Under the pieces are notes generated by a model. The model was not told where the DNA came from. It made no database searches and saw only the letters and a program-made list of their open reading frames with translations. From Mangrovimicrobium sp048323675 (GTDB taxonomy: Bacteria; Pseudomonadota; Gammaproteobacteria; Pseudomonadales; Halieaceae): a stretch of 64,000 nucleotides of DNA. Each line of letters begins with the position of its first letter. Position 1 is the stretch's first letter. Positions 26,029 to 34,520 of the stretch are shown here, piece by piece. The stretch covers positions 1,116,001-1,180,000 of the forward strand of contig NZ_JBLWFK010000002.1 in the NCBI RefSeq assembly GCF_048323675.1. The letters are read 5' to 3'. The position numbers were made by a program, and so were the translations under genes.

Positions 26029-26592
26029 CTAACTTAAACCGTGTTGGACGGGGAGAGGTGATGGTTGGCTGTCAGGTCTTTCCAGCAACTCAGCCTCCGT
26101 TGCTCCGGCCCGATAGCGCGCCAGTAACTCATCGGGATCATAGCCCACCCCAATTGGATTGGCGGCGAAGACTTCACTTCGCATAAACTCATTGGCCGCT
26201 TCGGTATTACAGCTTTCAACCTGGAATTCGTGTCGGTTGCCGTCCGGGTCCTGGTAGTACATCGACAGGGTAAAGCCGTGGTGAACAGGCCAATAAGGTG
26301 TAATTCCAGCCGCCTTGAGGCGTTCGTAATTTTCCAATAGTTCGGCCGCTGACGCGAACGTGAAAGCCACATGGTTAACGCCAATCTCGCCGCTATCCAT
26401 AGCCGAAACAGTTGGTTTTAGTACGTCAAGATTGGCGAAAGCAAAGCGATGGTGTTCTTCGTCGAAGGTCATAAATGCCAGGGCAGCATCCTTGTGCACT
26501 ATCCAGGCTCCAAACACTTCCCCGTACCAGGCAATCATTTCCTCGTAGCGACGAGTCATGAACACAACGTGGGCAAGACGCGGTTTTGGCAT
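26029..26592 (-). CDS. VOC-family (extradiol dioxygenase/glyoxalase-like) protein
   Basis: 187 residues, AGGAG eight bases before the ATG. Two beta-alpha-beta-beta-beta modules are visible: LAHVVFMTRRYEEMIAWYGEVFG at the start and GVNHVAFTFASAAELLENYERLK in the middle. DPDGNRHEFQVE carries the C-terminal Glu ligand, and with His residues in AHVVF and NHVAF completes a 2-His-1-Glu metal site as in BphC-type dioxygenases. The substrate is unknown. It sits alone between repeat copies c and d. Confidence 0.83.
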   Translation of the reverse strand: MPKPRLAHVVFMTRRYEEMIAWYGEVFGAWIVHKDAALAFMTFDEEHHRFAFANLDVLKPTVSAMDSGEIGVNHVAFTFASAAELLENYERLKAAGITPYWPVHHGFTLSMYYQDPDGNRHEFQVESCNTEAANEFMRSEVFAANPIGVGYDPDELLARYRAGATEAELLERPDSQPSPLPVQHGLS

Positions 26593-26640
26593 TGTGATCT
26601 CCTGGTGTGTTATCGGACGAGTATAGACCCGAGGCCGCGA

Positions 26641-26679
26641 TTAGGCGAAAGCGGCCAGGACCGCGCCACCTCGATGCGG
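26641..26679 (+). repeat. Intergenic repeat copy d (compact, both arms)
   Basis: TTAGGCGAAAGCGGCC at 26641-26656, AGGA, then CCGCGCCACCTCGATGCGG. It lies between the divergent VOC and globin genes. Confidence 0.78.
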
Positions 26680-26863
26680 CCAACCCCAGCCCATATTTGC
26701 CAGAGAGCCTTCGACTGAGACAAGCACCCGGATCAGTAAAATTTTGGGCCACTTCAGGCAATTGCTTTCGGTGCAAATTCCATGAACATGCTTTGTGTGG
26801 CACCCTTGGCATAGCACTTGCAGGTTCGCTTTATTTAAAAAACCTCTGCCGAGGTGGCCCGAT

Positions 26864-27274
26864 ATGCCCAACTACAATGAAGTATTCGCCGAGAGCTTTG
26901 CTCGCGTCCTCAGCGATGGCGCCTACAACCCGGAATTCATCCGTACTTTTTACGACATCTTTCTCCAGGCGTCTCCCGCTGTGGCACAAAAATTCGGGCA
27001 AACCGACATGAGTGCCCAGCGAACCATGCTGCATGACTCGCTGCTGATGATGATGGATTTCAACAAAACCAGAGTACCGACCCCACCCCTTGTGCGGTTG
27101 GCCGAAATTCACAGTCGTCGGGGCCACGACGTCTCGCTGGAATTTTACGACCTGTGGCTGGACAGCCTGGTTACCGCTTTGAGCCGCCATGACCCGGGCT
27201 TCAATAGTGAAGTGGACCTGGCCTGGCGCATCACTCTTGCTCCGGGTATCTGCTTTATGAGATTCGCTTATTAA
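26864..27274 (+). CDS. Single-domain globin-like protein
   Basis: 136 residues from the ATG at 26864, with GAGGTGG upstream; the open frame reaches back to 26795 but adds non-homologous residues. The sequence is all-helical with NPEFIRTFYDIFLQASP (B/C helix region), LHDSLLMMMDF (E helix) and LVRLAEIHSRRGHDV, where His83 is the likely proximal haem ligand. The final helix VDLAWRITLAPGICFM is typical for bacterial globin-domain proteins. Oxygen, NO or redox sensing/storage is possible; nothing in context decides. It stands alone between repeat copies d and e. Confidence 0.78.
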   Translation: MPNYNEVFAESFARVLSDGAYNPEFIRTFYDIFLQASPAVAQKFGQTDMSAQRTMLHDSLLMMMDFNKTRVPTPPLVRLAEIHSRRGHDVSLEFYDLWLDSLVTALSRHDPGFNSEVDLAWRITLAPGICFMRFAY

Positions 27275-27280
27275 GACTGC

Positions 27281-27313
27281 GGAAAAGGGATTAAGGGGTC
27301 AGAGTCCTTTTCC
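27281..27313 (+). terminator. Hairpin after globin gene, possible terminator
   Basis: GGAAAAGG at 27281-27288 pairs with CCTTTTCC at 27306-27313 across a 17-base loop that contains AGGGGTCAGAGT. It begins six bases after the globin stop; there is no long T-run, so termination is uncertain. Confidence 0.4.
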
Positions 27314-27316
27314 CGC

Positions 27317-27347
27317 GCGACTTTCGCTATCACCTCGAAGCGGATCG
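27317..27347 (+). repeat. Intergenic repeat copy e (right arm, diverged)
   Basis: GACTTTCGCTATCACCTCGAAGCGGATCG; CACCTC and AAGCGG match the right-arm core. It ends three bases from the stop of the truncated pseudogene at 27350. Confidence 0.65.
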
Positions 27348-27349
27348 GG

Positions 27350-27606
27350 CTAACGGTCCACAGCTGCAACGGCGGCCTGTTGGCCCTCGGCATTGCGGAT
27401 CGACCGTTCGTAGATTTCAGATTGCCGGTCCAATTCACTGCAAATCAATTGAAGATATGACTCACCGCTATTGCGATCAATTCGACGCTGGTTCCATTCA
27501 CTGGCCTGCAGACCCACGAAAATCTCCAGAACTACAATAAAAAGTCGAGCGCGATAGCAGTCCAGTTTTGGCCTTACAGGCAGATTGAGATACGACGCGT
27601 AAACAT
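27350..27606 (-). pseudogene. Remnant of a DUF6090-like membrane protein (nonsense, frameshift, 3' truncation)
   Basis: From the ATG at 27606 the frame reads MFTRRISICL, a TAA stop, then GQNWTAIALDFLL. A frameshift then leads to IVVLEIFVGLQASEWNQRR, SGESYLQLICSELDRQSE and a stop at 27350. Joined, this matches the family pattern of the intact neighbour at 27869 (RRQDWTTFAVEF, LQVDNWNQ). Intact relatives are about 250 residues; only about 85 remain. The 3' break coincides with repeat copy e. One nonsense codon plus one frameshift argue against sequencing error alone. Confidence 0.75.
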
Positions 27607-27778
27607 TCCGCCCCATGTAACTGCGCTCCCGATATTTCCGACGAACTTTTTGATCGTTGTGAGCGTACCCTAAAAAGGGTGGGCGGCCTGATTCAGCGAA
27701 GCAATGACAGGACCCTCACAGTTCGGCTTTCAGGCGATGGTAGCCTTTGGAGCCGGTGATTTCTGGGTGTTCGCCGCT

Positions 27779-27804
27779 CACTTTCCGCTTCCACCTCAAA
27801 ACAG
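27779..27804 (+). repeat. Intergenic repeat copy f (right arm)
   Basis: TTTCCGCTTCCACCTCAAAACAG, matching the right arm up to CCTCAAA. It sits in the 262-base gap between the pseudogene and the intact DUF6090-like gene. Confidence 0.68.
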
Positions 27805-27868
27805 ACATTACTGCACCCCCAGACAGATATCAGCTCTAGGCCCCCTGCAGACGATGGCCTACCATTGC

Positions 27869-28624
27869 TCAGTTGGGGAATGCAGCTAGCAGACGGTCGA
27901 TCTCAGCGATCACCACTTCGCTCGTTTTGTCGATATACCGTGCATGAGCGAGTATTTCATGCTCCATTATCACTGAGATAACGATCGCGTTTTCCACGCT
28001 TGGGTCTGCCAGCACGTTTTCGAATCCATCATGGCGCCCGCTCGTATCCAGTTGGTAAGGCGTGTCGCGAAGCAAGCGTTCAGCCGAGGTAATCAACGAG
28101 TGTCTTTCTGTGAATAGTGGCAGGACGACCTCACTGCCAAAGCGCGAGCGGTCGCCTGCCACTTGGCGAAAGCCGCTGGAGACTAGGTTCAACCTCTCGA
28201 GACCATGTCGCAGCGATTCGAAGCGTTCTTCGACAATGCCGTCAGAGCCCAGCAAGCGATTGACGCTGCCACTACGGATAAGCAGACCGTAGTCGCCCGT
28301 CAACGCCAAGGCACGTACAAATGCTTCGAGCTGTTCGTCGGATGACGCCGATTTCTCGCCATGGATTACCCGCTGGAAGGCGGTGAGTAGAGATAAATTA
28401 TGTTCCAAGCGTTCGATAAAGGAGGTCACTCGCTCCCGATTTTCGAGGAGCTCGGCTTGCAGCAGAGCGAGTTCGCGATGAAACACCTGTTCGGCGACGC
28501 GTCCCTGATTCCAGTTGTCCACCTGCAAGGCGACGAGTACGCCAGCAATCACTAGGACGAATTCCACCGCGAAGGTGGTCCAGTCCTGTCGGCGCAGGGA
28601 GCTAGCGAGACGAGCGAGAATCAC
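27869..28624 (-). CDS. DUF6090-like membrane-anchored protein
   Basis: 251 residues from a GTG at 28624, with GGAGTGG upstream. This gives the family-like start MILARLASSLRRQDWTTF; the TTG at 28678 would add 18 residues of unrelated sequence. One TM helix (FAVEFVLVIAGVLVALQV) ends in the typical DNWNQ, followed by a helical domain (LELLQAELLENRERVTSFIE-type pattern). Function unknown; such proteins often occur in groups in marine gammaproteobacteria and Bacteroidota. A broken paralogue lies next door at 27350. Confidence 0.72.
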   Translation of the reverse strand: MILARLASSLRRQDWTTFAVEFVLVIAGVLVALQVDNWNQGRVAEQVFHRELALLQAELLENRERVTSFIERLEHNLSLLTAFQRVIHGEKSASSDEQLEAFVRALALTGDYGLLIRSGSVNRLLGSDGIVEERFESLRHGLERLNLVSSGFRQVAGDRSRFGSEVVLPLFTERHSLITSAERLLRDTPYQLDTSGRHDGFENVLADPSVENAIVISVIMEHEILAHARYIDKTSEVVIAEIDRLLAAFPN

Positions 28625-29106
28625 CGCGCCCCACTCCGGCGGCTGCGCATCGTCGTCTCGACAAGCATAAGCCGGCAAGGCACAGCCCCAATGTTCGGAT
28701 AGGAAAGACGAAGCCTATACTTAAAACGCATACGCAGCCTCCGGTTATCCAAATCAGGAATCACAGCCATCCAGGGCTAAAGCCCTGTCGGTTAAAACCG
28801 ATTGACCAGGCTGGACACTGACTTTTGATTCAATCGACACGTTTACTCTCCTAATGGCGGTGGGTAAAGGAGACAGGTTAGCCTTCAATAATCTGGCCGT
28901 AACGGAAATTCTGCAAGTGCTGTTTCAGGTCCTTAGTAGACATCCATGAATACTCGGGTCATTGACCGCTATTAGGCGAGAGCGGCCAAAACAGGATTTG
29001 CCGGAGGCAGGACCAGTCCCCTCCCGACCCAGTCAGCGATGAGATCCAAATCCCCAAGCAGTTGGTCTACAATCGATCAATAAAAACAACTTTGTGAGCG
29101 ATTTCC
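28625..29106. other. Gene-free gap with repeat copy g and two small hairpins
   Basis: I see no gene in these 482 bases. AGGGCTAAAGCCCT (28773-28786) and CGGTTAAAACCG (28789-28800) are two adjacent perfect short hairpins. Repeat copy g follows at 28972. The promoter of the TPR gene at 29107 must lie here but is not obvious. Confidence 0.6.
28972..28989 (+). repeat. Intergenic repeat copy g (left arm)
   Basis: TTAGGCGAGAGCGGCC, one mismatch to the left-arm consensus. The right arm is absent or too diverged to recognise. Confidence 0.68.
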
Positions 29107-30789
29107 ATGGTGCCACCTCGCGTCGTCACAGGCCTCGTCGCCCTACTGTTCATTACGACACCGGCTTATGGGGAAGAGCCAACCACCCTGGGCTACATCG
29201 AAAGTATCAGCCCGCCAGCACGGATGCAGGGAGTTGGTAACAGTCATCTGGAGATATCCACGAAAAAAAAGAAAGCCCAGTTATATTTTGACCAGGGCGT
29301 CTCGCTCTTGCATGACTTCTGGTGGTTCGAGGCCTATCGGGCCTTCCTGTACGCCTCTGAACTGGACCCTGAAGCTGCCATGCCCTACTGGGGCATGTAC
29401 CTGGCCAGCGAAAACATGGCCAACCTTACCAAAGACCAGCGGACCGAAGTCCTGGACAAGGCGGTCGAGTCCATGAAGTCCCTGAGGGATAGTGCCTCTG
29501 TCCGCGAACAGTACTACCTGGACGCGATCATCGCGCTGCACGAGAACGAGGATGATCAGGGTATCGCGAATCACAACAGGATCATGCTTGCCCTGCTGAA
29601 CGAATACCCGGATGACATCGAAGCGCGCCTGTTTCTCTGGACGCGACTGAAAGGCGGCTTTGACGCCGAGGGCAAGCCGAAGGATGAGCAGCTTTACGCC
29701 CAGTTACTGCTGGAGAGCGAGTTCGCCGAACACGGTGACCACCAGGGCCTGCTGCACTACTGGATTCACAACCAGGAACCGGGAGCGCATCCCGCTTCAG
29801 CGCTGGATGCTGCGGAAAAGCTTGCCGAACTCGCCCCCAACTCCGGCCACATCGTGCACATGCCGGGCCATATCCATTACCTGATGGGCAATTACACACA
29901 GGCTCATGTACAGTTCAGGAAGGCCGAGGAAGCGGACGCCCGCTACATGGAAACCTACGATATCGAGGCCATCTTCACCTGGAACTACCTGCACAATTAC
30001 AGTTTCATGATGAGCAACCTGGCCGAGGCGGGACGCTACACCGAAGGCCTGCAGTACTCCGCGAAACTTGCGAGCCTGACCGAGGCATCTTCCTTCAAAC
30101 ACCTGCCAGGCTTCGAAATGCTGCTCGGCAGAGCCATCATGGAACAGGCGTATATGGCTATGCGGCTGGAACAGTTCGAACTCGCTGCAGTACTTCTCAG
30201 CGACCCCCGCTGGGATAGCTGGGAGAAAAGCAACGGCCTGGCGGCCATGCAGGCGGCCTATCATGCCTACAGTGCCGGTATGGCGGCCGTCCAGAAAGAG
30301 GACCTGGAATCAGCCGAGCGCTATTCACGCAAGCTGGATTCCATCCTCTGGCGAGCCGAGCGCGATGAGGCCAAACTCCGGTATCGCAAAAAACCACTTG
30401 AGATAGCCGCCCTCGAACTACAGGGCATGGTCGCGTCAGCCAGTGGCGATATGCAACAGGGAATCGAACTACTGGAACGCGCGGTCGCCCTGGAGGCTGA
30501 AATCGAGTACGGCGAACCGCGTAGTAATATCCACCCGGCTGCGGAATCACTGGCAGTGGTGAGGATGGAGGACGGCGATTTCAAGGGCGCGCGAGAGGCC
30601 TACGAATCAGTACTCAAGCAGCGGCCCAACGCCGGAATGCCACTCTACGGAATCGCACGCAGCTATGCGCTCGAGGGTGACAGGAAAAGTGCGCGCAAAG
30701 CGTATGAGGCATTTCTGGCTGCATGGCCACTGGCTGACCAGAACCTGGTACAAATGACCACGGCGAGTGATTGGCTGGGACAACATTGA
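29107..30789 (+). CDS. Exported tetratricopeptide-repeat protein
   Basis: 560 residues with a signal peptide (TGLVALLFITTPAYG). After a short linker come QLYFDQGVSLLHDFWWFEAYRAF and SELDPEAAMPYWGMYLA, the opening TPR of a family common next to metal and respiratory genes. Further TPRs include AVRFRKAEEADARYMETYD-type helices and a final pair around EDGDFKGAREAYESVLKQRP and EGDRKSARKAYEAFLAAWP. A protein-protein interaction role in the periplasm is inferred. It precedes the permease/thioredoxin pair by 78 bases and may be cotranscribed. Confidence 0.83.
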   Translation: MVPPRVVTGLVALLFITTPAYGEEPTTLGYIESISPPARMQGVGNSHLEISTKKKKAQLYFDQGVSLLHDFWWFEAYRAFLYASELDPEAAMPYWGMYLASENMANLTKDQRTEVLDKAVESMKSLRDSASVREQYYLDAIIALHENEDDQGIANHNRIMLALLNEYPDDIEARLFLWTRLKGGFDAEGKPKDEQLYAQLLLESEFAEHGDHQGLLHYWIHNQEPGAHPASALDAAEKLAELAPNSGHIVHMPGHIHYLMGNYTQAHVQFRKAEEADARYMETYDIEAIFTWNYLHNYSFMMSNLAEAGRYTEGLQYSAKLASLTEASSFKHLPGFEMLLGRAIMEQAYMAMRLEQFELAAVLLSDPRWDSWEKSNGLAAMQAAYHAYSAGMAAVQKEDLESAERYSRKLDSILWRAERDEAKLRYRKKPLEIAALELQGMVASASGDMQQGIELLERAVALEAEIEYGEPRSNIHPAAESLAVVRMEDGDFKGAREAYESVLKQRPNAGMPLYGIARSYALEGDRKSARKAYEAFLAAWPLADQNLVQMTTASDWLGQH

Positions 30790-30867
30790 CACCCGCCAGA
30801 CCCCAGCATTGCGGAGCACGCTGAGGACTGTTAGCTTTCCGCGGAGGGATGCAAGAGACGTTAACCG

Positions 30868-32187
30868 GTGTTCCATTCACTGAAGTCAATGATCAAGGAC
30901 AACCCGCAAGTGACCAAACCACTGGCACTTATGGTTGGTATTTTCCTGGTTGTTTACTTCATACCAGCCGGAAATACGCGTTTCGACAATGCGATACTGG
31001 AGGCGGTGCGGCTCACCCACTGGTACGCCCAGGAACACGTGATTCTCTGCCTGTTGCCGGCATTCCTGATCGCCGGCGCCATGGCCGTCTACATCAGCCA
31101 GGGTTCGGTAATGCGTCACCTGGGACCACAGGCCCCGAAGCCTCTGGCGCTGGGCGTGGCCTCGGTGTCAGGCACCTTGCTGGCGGTGTGCTCTTGTACC
31201 GTACTGCCTCTGTTCGGCGGCATCTACAAGCGCGGTGCCGGACTGGGCGCGGCAATTGCGTTTCTGTACTCAGGTCCAGCCATCAATATCATGGCCATCG
31301 TCGTCACCGCCAAAGTCCTGGGGGCGGAAATGGGCATCGCCCGCGCGATTGGCGCCATCCTGTTTTCGCTGGTAATCGGGCTGATCATGCATCTGGTCTA
31401 CCGCAAGGAGGAGGCAGACCGGGCGGCTGGCAACGGCCGGGGATTTAGCGCCGAAGACCGTGACAGGCCCGCGGGCCTGCTGGTGGCTTTCTTCGGCCTG
31501 ATGATCGGCATCCTGGTATTCGCCAACTGGGCTGCTGCTGAAACCTCCTGGTGGATGGCGATCTATCACTGGAAGTGGATGATTACCGCCGCACTGGCGG
31601 TTGCCCTGGGATTGTTGCTCATCTGGCGCTGGCAGTGGCCGCCGCTTCACCTGGCCGCGCTTGGCGCTGTACTGGTCGTCGCTGCGCTACTGCTTCCCGG
31701 TCACCCTGAACTGCCCTTTGCACTCGGCTGCGCCGGCCTGATGCTGATTGCCGTGAACCGCGAGCAGGATCGGGAATGGGCGGCGCAAAGCTGGGATTTC
31801 GCCAAACAGATTCTGCCGCTGCTGCTTGCCGGCGTGTTTTTTGCCGGCCTGGCCCTGGGTCGCCCCGGTCACGAGGGATTGATTCCCTCGCAGTGGGTCT
31901 CGGCGGCGGTGGGGGACGATTCGTTCATTTCCACGGTGCTGGCCTCCGTACTCGGCGCGCTGATGTATTTCTCAACCCTCACCGAAGTGCCAATTGTCGA
32001 TGCCCTGATGGGGGCCGGCATGGGCAAAGGCCCGGCATTGGCCTTGTTGCTTGCCGGCCCTGCCCTGTCCCTGCCCAATATGCTGGTGATTCGCACGATT
32101 CTCGGCACCGAAAAGACCCTGGTGTACTGCTGTTTGGTCGTGGTGATGGCCACCATCAGCGGCTACGTTTATGGCAACTGGTATTGA
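30868..32187 (+). CDS. Permease of the SO_0444/DUF318 (ArsP-like) metal efflux family
   Basis: 439 residues from a GTG at 30868; an ATG at 30889 is the alternative, and neither has a strong ribosome-binding site. About ten TM helices are present. The conserved SGTLLAVCSCTVLPLFGGIYKRGAGLG holds the CxC motif of these permeases and YSGPAINIMAI repeats the signature; the second half has the matching LGALMYFSTLTEVPIVDALM. Family members export Cu, Zn or methylated arsenic. The mini-thioredoxin 30 bases downstream is its usual partner. Confidence 0.85.
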   Translation: MFHSLKSMIKDNPQVTKPLALMVGIFLVVYFIPAGNTRFDNAILEAVRLTHWYAQEHVILCLLPAFLIAGAMAVYISQGSVMRHLGPQAPKPLALGVASVSGTLLAVCSCTVLPLFGGIYKRGAGLGAAIAFLYSGPAINIMAIVVTAKVLGAEMGIARAIGAILFSLVIGLIMHLVYRKEEADRAAGNGRGFSAEDRDRPAGLLVAFFGLMIGILVFANWAAAETSWWMAIYHWKWMITAALAVALGLLLIWRWQWPPLHLAALGAVLVVAALLLPGHPELPFALGCAGLMLIAVNREQDREWAAQSWDFAKQILPLLLAGVFFAGLALGRPGHEGLIPSQWVSAAVGDDSFISTVLASVLGALMYFSTLTEVPIVDALMGAGMGKGPALALLLAGPALSLPNMLVIRTILGTEKTLVYCCLVVVMATISGYVYGNWY

Positions 32188-32217
32188 TAAGTTCACCAAT
32201 GCAATGAGGGAGCCGTC

Positions 32218-32457
32218 ATGAAATTTACTATCTACGGCAGCGGTTGCGCCAAATGCAAGCAACTCACCGCTAACGCCGAATCCGCTGCCCAAGCGCTGGG
32301 TAAAACCTATGAGGTTGAAAAAGTAACCGACACCAACGCCATCATCGATGCCGGCATCATGCGTACTCCGGCGCTGGCGGTCGACGGCGATATCATCATC
32401 GAGGGCAAGGTGTTGAATCCGGACACGATCAGGGAACTGCTGGATGACGGGAGTTAG
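32218..32457 (+). CDS. Small thioredoxin-like (CxxC) protein
   Basis: 79 residues, GAGGGAG seven bases before the ATG. FTIYGSGCAKCKQLTANAE carries the redox pair Cys10/Cys13, and GIMRTPALAVDGDIIIEGKVLN contains the cis-Pro loop. This is the MTH895/TIGR00412 type of mini-thioredoxin that is regularly found beside DUF318 permeases. It may deliver or reduce metal or metalloid for the permease. Confidence 0.9.
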   Translation: MKFTIYGSGCAKCKQLTANAESAAQALGKTYEVEKVTDTNAIIDAGIMRTPALAVDGDIIIEGKVLNPDTIRELLDDGS

Positions 32458-32490
32458 GTGGCAATTGGGGCGTGGCCCTGAAGCACATGA

Positions 32491-32524
32491 TCAGGCGTAA
32501 AGGTGGCCTTGCTGCGCGCACCTT
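32491..32524 (+). repeat. Probable degenerate repeat copy m
   Basis: TCAGGCGTAAAGGTGGCC, then CTGCGCGCACCT, which parallels copy d (TTAGGCGAAAGCGGCC, CCGCGCCACCTC). It falls between the thioredoxin gene and the membrane gene at 32590. Confidence 0.45.
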
Positions 32525-32589
32525 ACAGGGAATGAATGCGAAGCGTCAGTCAGGGTCCACCCTGTGGCCGGCAGCGCATATTACTGCAC

Positions 32590-33165
32590 TCAATTGCCAA
32601 TGACCGCCAGGGTCGCAAAAGCGAGGTAGCCAATAGTAAACACGGGCCAAAATACCGCATAAAACTTGTGGTAGACCGTGTTCGACCAGAATATTGCAAG
32701 CACTGCAAGACTCATTTGCACCGCAACCAGGAACCAATACACCTGCGGAAGGGCTCTCACCCCCTCTTCGGCCTTCAGCACCGTCTCAGGGACATCGAGG
32801 CACCAAGCAAAAAGGAACACCGAGAAGAACCAGATACGCGTTTCCCTGAAATGAACCTTGAAGTCAAAGTCCGTGGGCATATCCCAGGGAAACAGCAATG
32901 ACGCGGCAAGGAATAGCGTTATCGCGTAGAGCAGCAGCAAAAGGAATTCGAAGAAAGACCAGTCAACCTGCTTGCTCCACCAGAACATCCCCCACCAGAT
33001 GATCACAATGTAGATGAGGACATTGATTGACCAGAGTGTGTGCACCCAGTTCAATCCCAGAGACTTGCGATAGTGAATGGTTTTGCTCAACCCCGCCAGA
33101 ATGTGGGTAACACCCAGCCCCATAATGACAGACAAAAAAACGCTGAGGTATTCAAACAGGGTCAT
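32590..33165 (-). CDS. Integral membrane protein, unknown function
   Basis: 191 residues with about six TM helices (FLSVIMGLGVTHILAGL, WSINVLIYIVIIWWGMFWW, FEFLLLLLYAITLFLAASLL, IWFFSVFLFAWCLDV, WFLVAVQMSLAVLAIFW, FTIGYLAFATLAVIG). Conserved-looking features are the GVTHILAG in TM1 and the FPWDMP loop. I do not recognise a named family. It is flanked by repeat copies m and h. Confidence 0.7.
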   Translation of the reverse strand: MTLFEYLSVFLSVIMGLGVTHILAGLSKTIHYRKSLGLNWVHTLWSINVLIYIVIIWWGMFWWSKQVDWSFFEFLLLLLYAITLFLAASLLFPWDMPTDFDFKVHFRETRIWFFSVFLFAWCLDVPETVLKAEEGVRALPQVYWFLVAVQMSLAVLAIFWSNTVYHKFYAVFWPVFTIGYLAFATLAVIGN

Positions 33166-33319
33166 CGGCCCACCCGGAAAGCGCGATTTATCCGCCTTTA
33201 GCGCGTTGGTTTTTTACTTGTTCAGTGAGCATGCGCACAACAGTGAATCTTCACGTCGCTCACCCAAGCAAACATCCGGAGAGTGTAAACCAATCAACCG
33301 CCTTTGGGCGATATCAGGC

Positions 33320-33345
33320 AGGCCCGCCTCCACCTCGCGGCGGTC
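33320..33345 (+). repeat. Intergenic repeat copy h (right arm)
   Basis: GGCCCGCCTCCACCTCGCGGCGG, with the CTCCACCTC core and GCGG end conserved. It lies between the membrane gene and the sulfotransferase. Confidence 0.65.
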
Positions 33346-33391
33346 GTAGAAATCTCCGGGGAAACGCTGTTCAGGCAGCCCGAAAGCGCCA

Positions 33392-34288
33392 CTAACTGCC
33401 GCCCGCCATCAGCCAGGTTCGCGCCTTTTCGTCCGGCACAAGTTCAGCAAGACGGGTATTGAAAAGCTCGACCTCGGCTTGCGAGAGTTGGCCTTCCCAC
33501 TTACCAGAACTGGCAGAATCGAAAAATCCATCGTCGGATTTCCAGTAGCCGGTACCGGCCACGGGCGCATAGTCGATAGCTCTGGCCTTCATGGCCCCGA
33601 ATGCCGTGGCTGCTGCGACCTGTTCAATCAGGTCCACGTCGGCCTCGATGCCCGCTGCCCTGGCCAGACCTTGTACGGTGCGACGGCCGTCGCGCAACAT
33701 GTCCGAATAATGCAATACGTTGAGGTGCGGATAGCGTCCGGAAAGGACCGTTTGGGAATAGTGGAGGGTCAGGGACGCCAAGGTGTCGTTATCAAAATCG
33801 TCCGGATCCGCTGGTCCGTTGATAAACTGACGGATAGAGTCCGGGATGGGTAAGCTCATCGGATGATCCGGCACCGCCACGCGTTTGTTGGCCACGTGTT
33901 TGCGAAGGGAAAAGAAGACATCCAGTGGGTGTCGATAGACAGCGATTACTGTTACACCGTCCCAGATCGGAAACCCGTCTGCCGGCGTATGCGTCTTCAC
34001 CACCCGCCGCCCCTTTTGTGCAGCCAGTCTTGCGGCAACTTCATCGGCGGGAACGCCAAGGTCCGCGTCGACCCAGGGAGACAGTACCGGCACCTTCTCC
34101 GGCAGGTTCGAACTGCCGTTGACAAGCATCGCCAGCATGGCCTGAGTCCAGGTTGTTCCACATTTGGGCGGCGTGCACACAAGGATGTCACCCTTTCTCG
34201 GACTCCACGTCACCCAACGCAACGGGTCGGTGGTCGATCCGCGATATACCCGAACAGCGGGTGCTAGAACTGGAGCAGGGACATCCAT
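33392..34288 (-). CDS. Sulfotransferase domain protein
   Basis: 298 residues. ILVCTPPKCGTTWTQAMLAML near residue 35 is the PAPS 5'-phosphosulfate loop of cytosolic-type sulfotransferases. VIAVYRHPLDVFFSLRKH carries the 3'-phosphate-binding Arg/Ser region, and TGYWKSDDGFFDSASSGKW resembles the C-terminal RKGxxGDWK region in relaxed form. It likely moves sulfate from PAPS to a small hydroxylated or amine acceptor. A lone gene between repeat copies h and i. Confidence 0.88.
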   Translation of the reverse strand: MDVPAPVLAPAVRVYRGSTTDPLRWVTWSPRKGDILVCTPPKCGTTWTQAMLAMLVNGSSNLPEKVPVLSPWVDADLGVPADEVAARLAAQKGRRVVKTHTPADGFPIWDGVTVIAVYRHPLDVFFSLRKHVANKRVAVPDHPMSLPIPDSIRQFINGPADPDDFDNDTLASLTLHYSQTVLSGRYPHLNVLHYSDMLRDGRRTVQGLARAAGIEADVDLIEQVAAATAFGAMKARAIDYAPVAGTGYWKSDDGFFDSASSGKWEGQLSQAEVELFNTRLAELVPDEKARTWLMAGGS

Positions 34289-34340
34289 AGGTCGACCGTC
34301 TCACTGCGTGGCGCTTCAGTTTAGACTAAAAGCCCGCTCG

Positions 34341-34378
34341 TAGGCGATTGCGGCCCTGGCCGCTTCCACCTCAAAGCT
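34341..34378 (+). repeat. Intergenic repeat copy i (compact, both arms)
   Basis: TAGGCGATTGCGGCC, CT, then GGCCGCTTCCACCTCAAAGC. GCGGCC and GGCCGC form a perfect tight hairpin here, making this the clearest palindromic copy. Confidence 0.8.
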
Positions 34379-34520
34379 GACTCCTCTCTGAGCATCATTA
34401 TCTGCTATATGTCACTGGTTAGCCGGGGAATTGAAGAGAAAGCACAACATATGGTTTACATGCACCGTTGCGCCCATTACCTTGAGCAAAAGACTGTCTC
34501 CGACCGACATGGAGGTCCAC

